Below are positions 11,660 to 23,900 of a DNA stretch of 64,000 nt, in pieces. The position numbers were made by a program, and so were the translations under genes. The stretch is from Thermomucor indicae-seudaticae (taxonomy: Eukaryota; Mucoromycota; Mucoromycetes; Mucorales; Lichtheimiaceae). The DNA lies in contig JSYX01000033.1 of NCBI GenBank assembly GCA_000787465.1, positions 1-64,000 of the forward strand, in the 5' to 3' direction. The notes under the pieces are model-generated. The model was not told the origin of the DNA, searched no databases, and saw only the letters and a list, made by a program, of their open reading frames with translations. Numbering within the stretch: the stretch's first letter is position 1; the number at the start of each line of letters is the position of its first letter.

Positions 11660-12133
11660 TGCTGTGAAGACGAAGAGAAGATATCGCGACCGAGGTTTGC
11701 ATGAAAATAAAGGCCAATTTTTTGAAACCCCGTAATGCGATTGCAGTTCTGCACTGATGCTTACGAACATTTTGCTGCAATTGAATTTGAACAATGACGT
11801 TCCTGTTACACACACTTTGTTTCGGACAACGGGGCTTCCCATTAACAAACCAAGAGTGTTAATAACGACTGGCGAAAACATCAAGAGGGAGAATCATAGC
11901 ATCTTCTTGGAGTCCGTTAACGTCTCTGGAATACGGAAAGACACATGACTCCTGAATATCATATTGCGTTGATAAAGCGAATGACGTATCATTTGGCTCG
12001 CTATCAAATGGATTGTGTTATGAACGTAAAGCAGAATTTGTGGCAGAAGTCAAACGAGGTATAGAGAATGTTTTACATATGCATATCGTAACTGAGCACA
12101 TGCATGTTACGGTCGACTAATTCAACAGCAAAT
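11660..12133. other. PDC upstream region
   Basis: 474 nt between the PDC start and the P450 stop, both on minus. It should hold the PDC promoter and the P450 3' end. Open frames here are extensions or shadows without motifs. I see no clear TATA box. Confidence 0.4.
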
Positions 12134-14108
12134 TTAATTTCTCGTCTGAACATATACTTTCATGCCATGCTTCATAGGCATCGTGAGAGTGACAGCATAC
12201 TCGATGGATTGATTGGGTACTAGCGTAAACTTGTAGCGTCGTACGAGCATAATGATGGCAACCAGGGCCTCCAGTGTTGCCAAACCTTGACCTGTCATCA
12301 TGTGACTTAGCAGAGGGTATGCAGTAAAAAAAAAGAACATACCCAGACATACGCGTGGCCCAGCATGGAACACTGGCCAGCGACCTTGCGATTCTCGACG
12401 CAGTTCACCCGTTTCTGGATCCAGCCAGCGTTCGGGCCTGAACTCTTTCGCGTCTGGGCCCCAGATTTTGGTAGATCTACCAAGCGAATAGGCTGAGTAC
12501 TGGACTCTAGTGCCTTTCTTTACAGGAGTCCCATCCGGTAGCACATCATCTTCAAGGGCTTGCCGGGAATTGGTGGGGACAGACGGGTGAAAGCGCAGGG
12601 TTTCATAAAGCCTGTATAACATTCGTTAGCGATATGAATGTACGTACCATTTCTTCATGGCGACATACACTGCATGCGCATACTTCATGCTCTTAATAAC
12701 TTCATAAAGCGCAGGGGAATCAGACTCGTGTTCGTCCACAATATATTGCTGAATTTCTTCAAACAACTTGTTCTCGACGCGAGGATGCAGCATCAAGTTA
12801 TAAAAGGTCCATGATAGAGTCCCGGCTGTCGTGTCTCGTCCAGCAATCACAAAGTTTAGAACAGCGTCCCGTAGCTCTTCGTCACTGAGCTTTTCGCCCT
12901 TTTCATTCTTTGCATTCATGAAGCGATGCAACAGGTCCTTTCGATCTGCTGCTGCGTTGCTTTGTCGATGTTCGCGAATGATACTGTATGCAAAGTCATT
13001 CAAGATCCTATGGTGTTCGCGTACCGAAGTTCGTGTGGGGTTCAACAAGCAGCGAATGAATTCTAACAGATCGGCTGCTGGATTCAGAATACGATCGCTG
13101 GCATGAGCTTGGCAGGCGTCAAACGAAGCTGCAAACTGAACTGGACCCTTTGTACGAAGAGCATTGATTTGAACACCAAAACCAAGCCTTTTTTTAATGA
13201 TATCAACAAGCAAATCTTCTTCCTTGAGTTGTCAATTCCACGTTACTTACAGAACAAATGACTCGAGTGTAAACTTATACATGACGTCGTGGAAATCGAC
13301 CGGTTCGCCATTCTCTGCCTTCTTGTCAAAGATATGGCTCATCATGATACGGGCTTCACTCACAAAAATGCTAATGAAGCGCCGCACATGTCAAGTCACA
13401 TGCAAGATGCCCGCGGTACACATAACTTACTCGGTAAAGTGATCACGAAAGTTCGCTACATTGAATATATGGCTCGCCGTTTTTCGCTGATACCGCCACT
13501 GCTCACCGTTCGCCACAAAGATGCCGTGACCGAGGAAGTCAGTTAAGCAGGATCTGCAAAAAGACTCACATGGTTAATAATGAAAAGCTTTTCCCTCTTT
13601 GTGTACGCTCTGATCATGACATATTACATCACGTAATCACTTTTCACATAGTTTGGAAAGTTGGCTATCAGAACGAATTAGCCGCATGAACTTTGGAATA
13701 TCTGTGCGGGTATACTTACTCTTGAGCACATACTCAATGTTGTCCGGATCAATAGTACGAATGATGGGAGGCATACCCAGCGCGGACGAATACCTTCGTT
13801 GATTAGAAATCAATTTCTTGTATCTACTGTTTAACGACACGCCTCTTTCTCTCGCATACATACATTGTTAGCGTGTTCAGATTTTCAAAGCACTCGGTTA
13901 GATAATCGTACATCCTATTCTTGGCTGCAATCATTGTAAACAGGTCGCCAACAAGCGGCTGAGTACCTGGTGTCCGAGGTATGCGGTCGTCTGGCTTTTC
14001 GCTAAAGATGGCTCGATCATTATATTTCAGAGCTAGAAGACCCAAGAGAACAGCACCGCTAAGCGTTACTGCCTGCGCAGCCGGAAGTCTTTTAACTATT
14101 GAGTCCAT
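12134..14108 (-). CDS. Cytochrome P450, CYP52-like (fatty acid/alkane hydroxylase type)
   Basis: Membrane-anchored heme monooxygenase, 521 residues from eight exons (13864-14108, 13720-13793, 13628-13664, 13431-13553, 13251-13370, 12648-13187, 12343-12611, 12134-12291), all phases consistent. Residues 10-30 form a hydrophobic ER anchor. Other marks are the segment VLKTNFPNYVK, the I-helix AGRDTTA, the K-helix ETLR, the FRPERW motif and the heme loop FHAGPRVCLG with the axial Cys. AGRDTTA plus the AGPR heme loop is the pattern of fungal omega-hydroxylases, so a fatty-acid or alkane substrate is likely but not proven. The 37-nt exon 3 is easily missed. It is divergent from glyoxalase II. Confidence 0.92.
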
Positions 14109-14639
14109 ATAGAAGTGAAAAAGAAGAGGAAGAGAACAGCATGAACGGGGCCACAAGTAAAAATAAACGAAGCCGTTTTTTATCCGTGCATCCCTTTCTT
14201 TTTCTGGCAATGAGACAGCATGTGAAAAGAATTCAATTGACGGTGTCTGGATAGACAAGGCAGGCGACAAGCTTGTCATTTGTATATAGCATAATACGGT
14301 TGGCGTTTGATTCGAAGCCTGCGATTGCTTCTTTGGCGGACATCCTATCTGCCATCTATTATCCTTGGAGCTGCAGCCATTGCGCTTCAATGCAATCCTC
14401 CTGTCTGGATCACCCCCTTATGGACGCTTTCAAACCATTTCTAAAGCTTTGAGCTACTCCTGTCGTCGCAATACGTAAGCGCTGTTGAGCACTGTGGGCT
14501 TCATCGAGATCCGTCTGAATTTGAAAAAAAACAAAAAAGAAATGGCCTCGTCATCTTCCGCGACTGATTACGTTTTCATCTTTTTTTCATGCAACGGTTT
14601 GTCCAAACCCGCGCCTTTTCGTCTTTTGCACCACGAAAA
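14109..14639. promoter_or_regulatory. Divergent promoter region, P450 / glyoxalase II
   Basis: 531 nt between two divergent genes. It contains poly-A and poly-T stretches (about 14523-14535 and 14579-14588) typical of fungal promoters. No binding site is identified. Confidence 0.35.
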
Positions 14640-15719
14640 ATGATTATCAAACCAGTTACTTGCTTGAAAGACAAGTAAGTTACATCCATTCGATATGTAC
14701 GGACTTCGTAACTTATCCGAAGGAACGAAAGCTACTCGTATCTGCTATTGGATGAGAGGACGCGCCAAGGCAAGCGAGAGAGCTTTAACTTCCTTTTTCT
14801 TTTCGAGCCGTTGATAATAACAGTGAGGAAGAACAGCGGCGGCAGTCGACCCCGTCGAACCTGACAAAGTGTTAGCAGCACTACCGACAGATTATACCTT
14901 GTCTGCGTAACGTATATCAAGCAGTTGAAGTATGGCCAAACTGTATAATACTGAACCTTTTTTCGACAGGATTCTGACAACACATCATCACTGGGACCAC
15001 TCTGGTGGCAACGCAAAGTTGCTGAAGCACTATCCTGCTTTGCCCTGTTATGGTGGCTCGGACCAGGTCGCTGGCGCCAATCACAAAGTACGCCACGAAG
15101 AAACTTTCAAAGTCGGCTCGCTAGACGTGATGCCAATCATGACACCTTGCCATACCATGGATCACGTCTGCTATTATGTCAAGGATGGCGACGATCATGC
15201 GGTGTTCACAGGTTTGTCTCAAATGGTGGCTTTCTTATTGACTTGAGCAAAAGACTCATGTGCGTTGCCTTTGGTGACATATAGGTGACTGGTAAGCCCA
15301 AATCAATTTGCCCTTCTTTAATCAAAAGGCTGACAAGATAGGTCTTATAAAACCGCAGTATCTTTTCATCAGGTTGTGGCCGCTTCTTTGAAGGCACAGC
15401 GGAAGACATGTGGCAATCTATTTCCAGGGTGGCACAATTACCGGATGTAACCAAGATCTACTTCGGCCATGAGTACACCGTCAGTAACCTCAGATTTGCT
15501 CTTCACGTTGAACCCAATAATCAGGACATTCAGCAAAAGGTGGCGTGGGCCAAAGGCGTCTCATGCACAACACCGTCCACGGTCGAAAACGAAAAGTTGA
15601 CCAACCCGTTCTTCCGTGCTGCTGTGCCTGTGGTACAAGAACGTGTTCTCGGAAAAGGTCAGAGTGCGTCAGCTGAAGAAGTTCTCGGCAAGCTTCGACA
15701 GATGAAGGATAACTTTTAA
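14640..15719 (+). CDS. GLO2: Hydroxyacylglutathione hydrolase (glyoxalase II)
   Basis: Metallo-beta-lactamase-fold thioesterase that hydrolyses S-lactoylglutathione, the second step of methylglyoxal detoxification. Six exons (14640-14674, 14732-14769, 14837-14906, 14970-15211, 15285-15291, 15359-15719) give 250 residues. The dinuclear metal motif THHHWDHSGG, the GCGRFFEG block and GHEYT with a metal-binding His are present; the N-terminus (MIIKPV... then NYSYLLLDE) is the conserved first strand. The intron after exon 2 begins with GC (GCAAGC...ACAG). Exon 5 is a 7-nt microexon (GTGACTG) needed to restore the TGD block before the GCGRFFEG region. No mitochondrial presequence is seen, so it is probably cytosolic. 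Confidence 0.93.
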
Positions 15720-15810
15720 TGTCAATTTCCCCGCCTCGTTTTTGTGAACAATAGACTGGGTTGTACAGAAAGAAAGAGAAATAAACATGAGAGTAGTAAG
15801 AGAAGATGGG

Positions 15811-17654
15811 TTACTCCTGTTTCACGCAAGCGTCATCCGGTCTGTTGCACAGCTTTTTCGCTTCTGGTGGAGATGCCGGTGGAGTCGACGAAGGCGGTGG
15901 AGGACTCGGGCGCTTCCTGGACATATTCTCAACGGGACGCCAACTCATGTCAGGATATTGACACATTTCAGACGGAGGTGGTGGCGGTAAGCTGAGTAAT
16001 CTTCCTCATTAATTCATGCTTTACTCTATGTTCCTCTATTTACAAATGCTCACCTAGGTTGCATAGGCAAAGCTGTCCGTCCATCATAGTAAGTAGTAGG
16101 AGACCGTACAGTGTATGGATAACTTGCGCTGTCCGTGCTGTTTGTACTTGCACTAGATGGCATTCGCATGCGGTTCCATTGGTCCTGGACAGGGTATCGC
16201 TGCGGTCCACCATTGTTATAGGCGTCAGTACATGATGACAAGGGAGAACTCATCGAGTTGGAGCGTTCATGATGTTGAGGAAACGGAAAAGGTTGACCGT
16301 GCACGAAAGCCGAGGCTGGTGGGTATCCCAAACTGGGGTATTCATAGGATGAATATTCAGGTCCGTAAAATATAGGCGGCCGGTCAGGGTGATAGTGGTG
16401 AGATGGCGGACGAGGTAATGTACCGTTACTGCTCATGTATCTGGCACCCTCCTGAACTATTACCACGCCTCCTGCTCCTGCCTGTTGCTGTTGTTGACCT
16501 GCGGCGTCTGCCTCTGCATAATGGCCAGGACTACGACCACGTACAACAAGGTTGGCCGATTCGGTCGTTGCCACAGTGATTAATTCACCTGATCCTTCCA
16601 ATTCTGCAAAAAGCTCCATGACCAAAACATAATATTGCTGTGCTGCACGCCGTTTCCCATTGTTGGCCGTGGCAGACTTGAACTGAAGCCTTTCAAAGGT
16701 GACAGTCAACTGAGAAGAAGCACCACCAACGGAGGCCATCGTCAAGTTACCGCCAGGTCGGATCGGTTTGGGTTGCGGGGTTGTCTGGGGACCCTTATCA
16801 CGCTTGGGCGTGTGCTGGATCAGCGGCACATCTTTTTCGCTGTTGGCAATGCGGGCTGTCACACCCAACCTGAAACTGCGGATCGGGTGCAACCCTCCTC
16901 CTTCCCCATGTTGAACAAGACAAGGTAATTCTTGCCCTTCATAAATTACGCCAATGCCTTGCAATGTAAACGCTCCACTCAATTGAAAGTAATTCCGTCG
17001 GTAACATGTCCACTCATTGTCGGCCAAAAAGAAACCCCGTTCAATTCGCGCGTACAGTCGTATGTCCAGTCTATCATGTCTCTTTTTTAGCAACGTCTGG
17101 GTCCTCAAAACGAACTATTACCCTTACATAGTAGACCTATCAAGTGCATAGATGTTTTGGCGATAACTTGTTGGACCAAAAGGTGGGGTTTCTTCCGCAT
17201 TGGAATAAAAGCCGTCCCTATATCTCCGTCGAATAGGCGTATCAATACGAAAAGAATGTGTTTGGTTTCTAGGCTCCGGAGAGCTTTCTGAAGGACGAGG
17301 TGTAGTTGGTTGAGACATGGGAATACTACAAAGTAAAAAAACAGGTGTCAAAAAGAGAAGAAAATTGTCGTGACAAAAAATTGAGGGGGCCTGTACCTTG
17401 TGGACGACTCGTCGACAGAACTGTTTTGAGCAACTTCTGGACTATTGTTATATATGCACATTTAATCGTGTATAATGATAGCAGGTTCTCGTTGCTTTTT
17501 TCTTGCTTCTGACTTACAGACTCGAAGGAACGGTAGTTGCACAGGTACGCGAAGGCTGCATCGGTGGCAACTCCTGATTCAGAGGAGGTGTCTGGACTGA
17601 TGACAATGACTTCGAATGGTCTGCGGAAGACCACGTCTTTTCTTGTGCCTGCAT
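15811..17654 (-). CDS. NDT80/PhoG-type DNA-binding transcription factor
   Basis: Ig-fold p53-like factor of the Ndt80/Vib-1/XprG family, which regulates sexual development, nutrient stress and secreted hydrolases in other fungi. Five exons (17518-17654, 17397-17420, 17128-17325, 16054-17070, 15811-15991) give 518 residues. The domain spans about residues 120-320: ARIERGFFLADNEWTCYRRN, then PIRSFRLGVTARI, the IQHTPKRDKGPQTTPQPKPI block and TVTFERLQFKSATANNGKRR. Flanks are low-complexity: Ser/Pro-rich before, Gln-run, Tyr/Pro-rich and a final Pro-rich exon after. The intron at 17071-17127 (57 nt, CTAA branch site) removes residues that would otherwise look like an extra LLKKRHDR segment. The start at 17654 is the first ATG in frame. 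Confidence 0.88.
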
Positions 17655-17991
17655 AGAAAATTGAGAAAAAGAAACGGGAAAAAGAGGGAACGCGGCCGTC
17701 ACTGCCTCCGGATCAACAAGACTCGTAAAAAAAGTTTCCGTCCAAAAAAGGTACGCTCTCTCTCACTTGTAGTTCCGGCCCTGAGTCGAACCAATCATGA
17801 CTAAAATGATTGGTACGTACATGCTACTTAATGATCATCCATAACAAACATCCATTGTTTGCCTTAGCAAAGAGTTGCGCACGATTGCTGCCCTGGCTCG
17901 GTTCGTGCAACTCCAGATCTTTTTTTCCCCTCTCGTGCAACCCTGCAACTGTGTTTCCCAACCTGCAGATCTGCTATGCAAAACTCTTTTT
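17655..17991. other. Spacer between the NDT80-type gene and the giant CH/GAR gene
   Basis: 337 nt, upstream of the NDT80-type gene and downstream of the giant gene, both on minus. No feature recognised beyond short poly-A and poly-T runs. Confidence 0.35.
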
Positions 17992-20900
17992 TTACTGTTC
18001 TTTCCTTGGAATACCTGTGCGCCATCTACTATTACTACTGTTGGTATTGCTACTGCTATTCCTGTTCTTTGCATTATTACTTCCGGCGCGTGTCATCTTG
18101 ACTTCCATGGGGTTACCATGCCGATCCATTGTAATGTATCGATCTCCTTCTTTGTATCCCGCACGACCTGGTTGCTGTGGTTGTGTGTTCTGCGGTGTCG
18201 ATCTTGATTCATTGATAGGCTGCGGAGGTGGCCCCTGTACTGAAGTCATTCGTCCACGTCGCCAGGTCTCAATAAATCCTTCTTGAATAGACGGAAGAGC
18301 AGGTTCTTGATCCTCAGGCTTCGTTGCCTTGGGTATAAAGTCGCCTTCCAGGAATGCATGGTTGCGCAAAAATTCAGATAGCTCGAGCCAACCGCCACCA
18401 ACGCGGACCATCACCATCTTGCTCTTTAAGACTCGGCAATATGCCAATTTTGGATTCATTTCACCAAACCAATACCGTCCGACCTCGCCAGGCACCATCT
18501 TGACTTTCACTTTGTACGGTGTTTCGTTCACGATACGTCCGACTTGCACATCAAGATCGTTCTGGGGGTCTGGTACGTAGTTGTTCGGCTTGGGAGTTAT
18601 ACTTGGCGCCCTGGGACTACTCACTGATTTTAAAGGTCGTCGTGAAAGAGGTCGATCCGTAGAAGGCGATGCAAGATGTGTCTGGTTAGTATATCTAGCT
18701 GTTGACCGTTGGGAAGACGTTGAAGATCCAACGGATCCTTTAGAAATGGAAGGCTTGAGAGTGTTTGACTGACTCGCCATAGGTGGGGCCAACCGTGACA
18801 TATTCTTGTCCCGCAAAAGGTTCGATGCCTTGCGTGTTGGCAACGACGATTTCCGTACTCGTCTTGTCGATTGTTGCTGGTCTGGAGCTGCTTCCAACAT
18901 CTTGTTCAGCTCTGCTTTCCGTGTCTTTGCTCGCTCTTCTGTATCAACCCATTTTGTTTCCAGTTTGTTCACAAGTGCCAGCACTTGCGTTCGATTCGCT
19001 TCCTCAGAGATATCTTCTGCTGCCAATCTTGCTGCTTCCAGACTCTGCACAATCTTTCGACCGCAATACTTGTGTCTTGCATCTAGCTCAATCGCTTTAG
19101 CCTGTACATCAGCCTTGCTAAGTCCTTCGCCAATCTGAGCTGCCTCAGGCAACCATGTCCGGTCAAGCTGGTCCTCCAAAGAGCCTAGTAGAACTTCGAT
19201 GTCATCCGTGATAGCTAAAGTTTTGCCGATCTCGAGTGCCTTGGCAATTTCATGCTTCTTTTCTTCCACAGCTGACATAACGCTGGCCACGGCTGCGTCC
19301 ATCTCAGCACGCTGTTGTATAAAAGTGCCCTCAATGTCATCGAACTCTGCGATCAGTCGATCAAGCTCATCTAATTCGTTCACTATCTTCTTCTTTGCTT
19401 CGCTTTCTATGGCATTCAAGGCTTGCTCCGCTGCAGTTGCTTCCTGTTCGCGCAGCATATGGGACAATGGTTGGTCCTCACCCTCGGCAATCTCGATATC
19501 GTGATCGAATAGAGATATACCGTTAACTTCTTCTCGTATGTTGCTAAGCGTGCTAAGGATGTTCTTCATTTTCCGTACAACAGCCACACCTTTTGTCGTC
19601 TTCTCAGCCGCTGATTTCAAGCTCTCGGATGCTTGCTGCAAGTTGTTCCAGTTGGCTTCGATTCGCTCTGCACGATCATGAACCAGCTTCTTTAAGCAAT
19701 CCATATGATCCTTCATCCTATCCTCCTCTTCCACATCCAATAAAGTCTTTGTCATCTGTCGGAAAGATACAATGATGCTGAGGAAGTCATCCATCTTATG
19801 CCTGATATCTCCCATTTCGAGATCTGTGTCTCGGTCTGCAGACATGTCCATATCCGCTGATAAAGCTTGAATTGCAGTATGACAGTTGCTAATCCAGGTA
19901 ATAATGTTCTCTCCGGATTTTGCATGACCTAGCATACGACGCACGAAGTCGTTCAATGTCTTTTCGGCCAAGATTGATTCGCAAAGGTCATCGATGGCTA
20001 CACGCGCTTCCGACACCGGATCACTGTCATTGTCTTGTCCTGGTAAGCTAGTCAATACCTTGGCTCTGCGTTCGAGGTCCAGTACATCTTTTCCGAGTCT
20101 CCGGCACACTGCATCACTCGCCGACGCGGCGCTGGCAGCAGCACGGTAACCGTTTTCTATAGAAGCTACATCATCGTCTAGTGTCTGCGAGGAAACAGTG
20201 GTATGCATCCGCTCGGTAATCTTGGCCGATTCTTTTCTTGCAGTTTCCAGAATAGATTTGCTAATCTTCAGGCATTCTTGATGGATAGCTTGCTGTTCTT
20301 CCTCGAATTTCTTTTCAGAGAGCGTCTTGCGGATTTCCTCCATAACCGTGGCACCATCGTCATACAGTCGATCAAACATTTGCTTGTAGCCTTCATTGCT
20401 ATTGTCGAGCTTATCTGCCATAGCTTTTGCCGCGTCCAGCCTGTTATCGAGACCCTGTAGCTTGGACTCAGTGTTGTCCAAGGATTCTACGGACTTTTGC
20501 AAAGTTCTGGCTTGCTCGACGATTCCTTTAAGCGTCCTGCAAATTTCCGACCATTGGTTGGCAGCATCCACGGCCTTTTTGGTTTTCTGTAGTTCTTGGC
20601 CAAGCGTCGCATAAGAATCCAGCAATTGTGCTTGTCTTTGAGCGATCGTGTCTGTTTCAGCGCCTTGTACTTGCAAATACTTGTGGAACGCCTTTTGCTC
20701 CTCGAATCTATCCATGTAACTTTGTACTTGCGACTGGATCGATGCAAAATCATCAACGGCCGCTGACCCATCATATCCAGATCCGGTATCATGATCTGCA
20801 GCTGAGCAGCATTTTTGCTTGATTCTTCGGATCCGTGAAAAGGCTTCTGGCAAGAAGGATTCCAGATCCGTTGTGTGTTTTGCATACTCTTCCCCAAGAC

Positions 20901-23900
20901 GATAAGCAGATACGTTCCTAGCAAGGTCATCCAGTGTGGCACACAGCTTTGTGTAGCCCTCAGTCAAAGCGTCTGCATCATCTATATTCACATCGTCTTG
21001 CATAGCGTTAATATATCGTAGCTTGAATGATTGCGTCGAGTCGCGCCAATTTGTGAGATCTTCGTCAGTCACTTTGGACACGACGGCTGATTCAAGTTCG
21101 TTCTGTAGCGTCTGACACAACGTCTTGAATTCGTCGATAGCCTTTTTACGCTCTGCTTCGTGGAGTTTGATAGCCAGTTCCTCTTTCCCTTTGACTGCTT
21201 GTTTTCTTGTCTCGTTCCACAGCTTTTGAACTTCATTTTGCTTTATGTCAACAGATTCTTCTCCTTTTAGCGACTCGGCTCTTGCTGTAACTGAGTTGTA
21301 GGCGTCATTGTACGCCGTCAACGCGGAAAGAATACCGTCAACGGAAGCCACGGCTGCCCGAAGCTGCTCAACGTCTAGTATTTTGCTGGAGTTCAAAGAA
21401 GCAATAAGCTGTTCGTGCTTGGCAGATATCCACTCTTCCGCGGCCCGTGCCTCCCTCATGTACCCTTCAACTTCTGCTCTGTGTCTAGAATCGCGCTCGT
21501 TGTTCTCCAGGATTGCGTTAAGAGAAGGTGGCAGTTCTTTCAACATCGCTTGGCGAGCTTGAAGGGTTTCTTGGATGATGGCATTGGCCTTTAAATCAAG
21601 AGTACGACACCGAGGATCATGATTTTTAAACTGACGTATAGGGAACGGGATGAATGTTCCTTCGCAAAAGGCTGTGATCTTGTCGCTGAACGTCCTTAGT
21701 TCTTCTTTGTAAGCAGCATTGTCTTCAGCAGTCATAAACCGCTCCTTCATATCCTGCCCAACTCTTCTGATTTCCTCTGCTTCCTGAAGGCACTTGTTGA
21801 ATACGTTGCGTTGATCAATAACTTGTTTGGCAAAAGCAAGGTGAGCATCAAGCCGGTCTTTAGCAGATTCGACAACTGATTTCCGTTTATTGGCGGTTTC
21901 TGAGCGCGCAACTTTCTGCCTCGCTAACTTTTCTGCGATCTGATGATATCTTTCCAGTAGAGCAGAAAGTTTACTGATTTTAACCTCAACATCCTTTTGC
22001 AGTGTTTCGAAGCCATCGATATCGCTTGAAGCACCAGGGGACCAACGAGCGCTGTTCACGATAAAATCTTCAATAGCTTGCTCCTGACGTTCGCTTTCCG
22101 CCAGCAGACCCTCAACATCGCGTTCCCACTGAGCAACAGAAAACAGACGTTCCAATGCAGCCTCTCGTTGATTCCATGTTTCTTCCAGCTCTGCTGCACG
22201 CTTTAGCAAATCTCCATGTCGCTCTATTAGCATGGGTGGAAATGCCCTTTTAGATAATTCATCAAAGGCGTGTATCATGTGATCCCAGGCGTCATTAACG
22301 GATTCCAGCACTCCCAATTTTATCTGAGACAAGCATCCCCGTAGCTTAGTCGCTTGATTATTGAGCTCATCCATGTCTGCCTGGTCTAGATAGGGCAGAT
22401 CTTGAGAAGCTTTTATATTGAGCTGATGCGTAAACTCGCGCATTGATTCCTGTAGGCTTTGTAGCTCCTGATTTGCATGATTCCACTTATTTTGCCATTC
22501 GATACGCTTAGCGATAGCATGTAGCTCTGCACCATGTTCTTTGACAAGTTCATCAAGTTCCTTACACCGGCTCTCGAGTTTTGAAAGTGCGCTATCTGTT
22601 GACGCCAATTCTATCGTGCTGATATCAGAAGATGAAACGGACACCCGTAGCTCGCGGAATTGTTCGCAAAGCTTTCCCAAAGCTGATTGAACGTCATCAT
22701 TCTCTGCGACATAACTCTTGTGTTTTTCGGAAAGAATACCCATATTCGCTGAGCTGGTGTCAAAGATACTTGAAGATGGGTCTCGTCGTTCAGACAAGAT
22801 GGTCGTGAACATGGCAGTTATCCTGGCGTCAAGAATTTCTGCTTCACTTGTACAAGACTGCATCCGTCGCTTGTATTGTAGGGCTTGCTCATATGTTGCA
22901 TTCGCTTGCCGCAGTTTGGCACAGAGCTCGGCGAGTAGTGCTTCTTGTTTGTTAATACTGGAAGTAATAGCAGCGGAAACGTCATCATCGTCGTTGCTGG
23001 AAGCTCGTGTCGCCCATGCTTCTTCAGAACAAACAGGAAATGGAATGTCTTCTTTTCGTCTCTGCTGCAGTAGCATGACTCGATCTTCGAAATTAGTGAT
23101 TCTCTCCTGATACGATTGAGGTTCTTCAACCATCACTCTTTGAATAGATAGTTCGATATCATCCAGAATTTCGCGCCCCGTGTTGTAGTCCATCATCGAT
23201 GCGTTCATGTAATCATTCAACGCCAAGGTTTGCTTCCATATAGCCTCTCCGTATTCCAATAACTCTTCAAGATACCCTTCGGATTGCTCTAAGGCCGCTT
23301 GACGCTGCTCGACGTGGTTGATCACTGCCAGACGCTCACCGGACGCCAGTGAGGATTGTTGCAGTTCTTGTGTTAAAACCTTGAAAGCTCCGCGTTGCTC
23401 GTTGCCTTGCTTTGAACGATAGCCCCGAATGCTCAAACGTTTGCTTTGAAGAGCCTCGGCAAAATCTAGCGTCTCCTCCGCCTCTCCAGCTAGCATGTCA
23501 TCAGGTCGCCAACTTGCTTGCCGAATGATATCCCATACGCCTTGAATCGCCACGGAAACAAATTTCGACGCCTGATCAGTCTGTGTTTCCCATATCAACC
23601 GTCGCTTTACTACGTTCAAATTCTCCGTGTGTTGAGCCAGAAGGCGGTCGAGTACATTGAACTGGTCCTGCAAGCCGGCTACCGCATTGTCCAGCGTTAC
23701 GCAGTCAACCACCGAAGCCTCAGAGGCTTCTACTTCGGACTTCAGTTCAAGTACATGAGTCTTCAAGCTATTGAGAGGGCCATTCTTCACTTCTTCTACT
23801 TTTAACACATGCGAATTCCGCTCGCTTTCAAAATGGACCATGTCTTGCTGACTGTATTTGCCACCCAAAATATCCAGCTCTGCGGCCTGCAAAGCCTTTA

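Noticed and set aside
13629..13793. P450 exon 2 reading on as KSKYTRTDIPKFMRL
   Set aside because: A 55-nt intron plus a 37-nt exon restores the family segment VLKTNFPNYVK; the read-through is unlike any P450.
17071..17127. Residues TQTLLKKRHDR as part of the NDT80-type domain via a 24-nt or 33-nt intron
   Set aside because: Such introns are too short; a 57-nt intron ending at GATAG with a CTAA branch site keeps phase and joins directly to the LDIRLYARIERG block.
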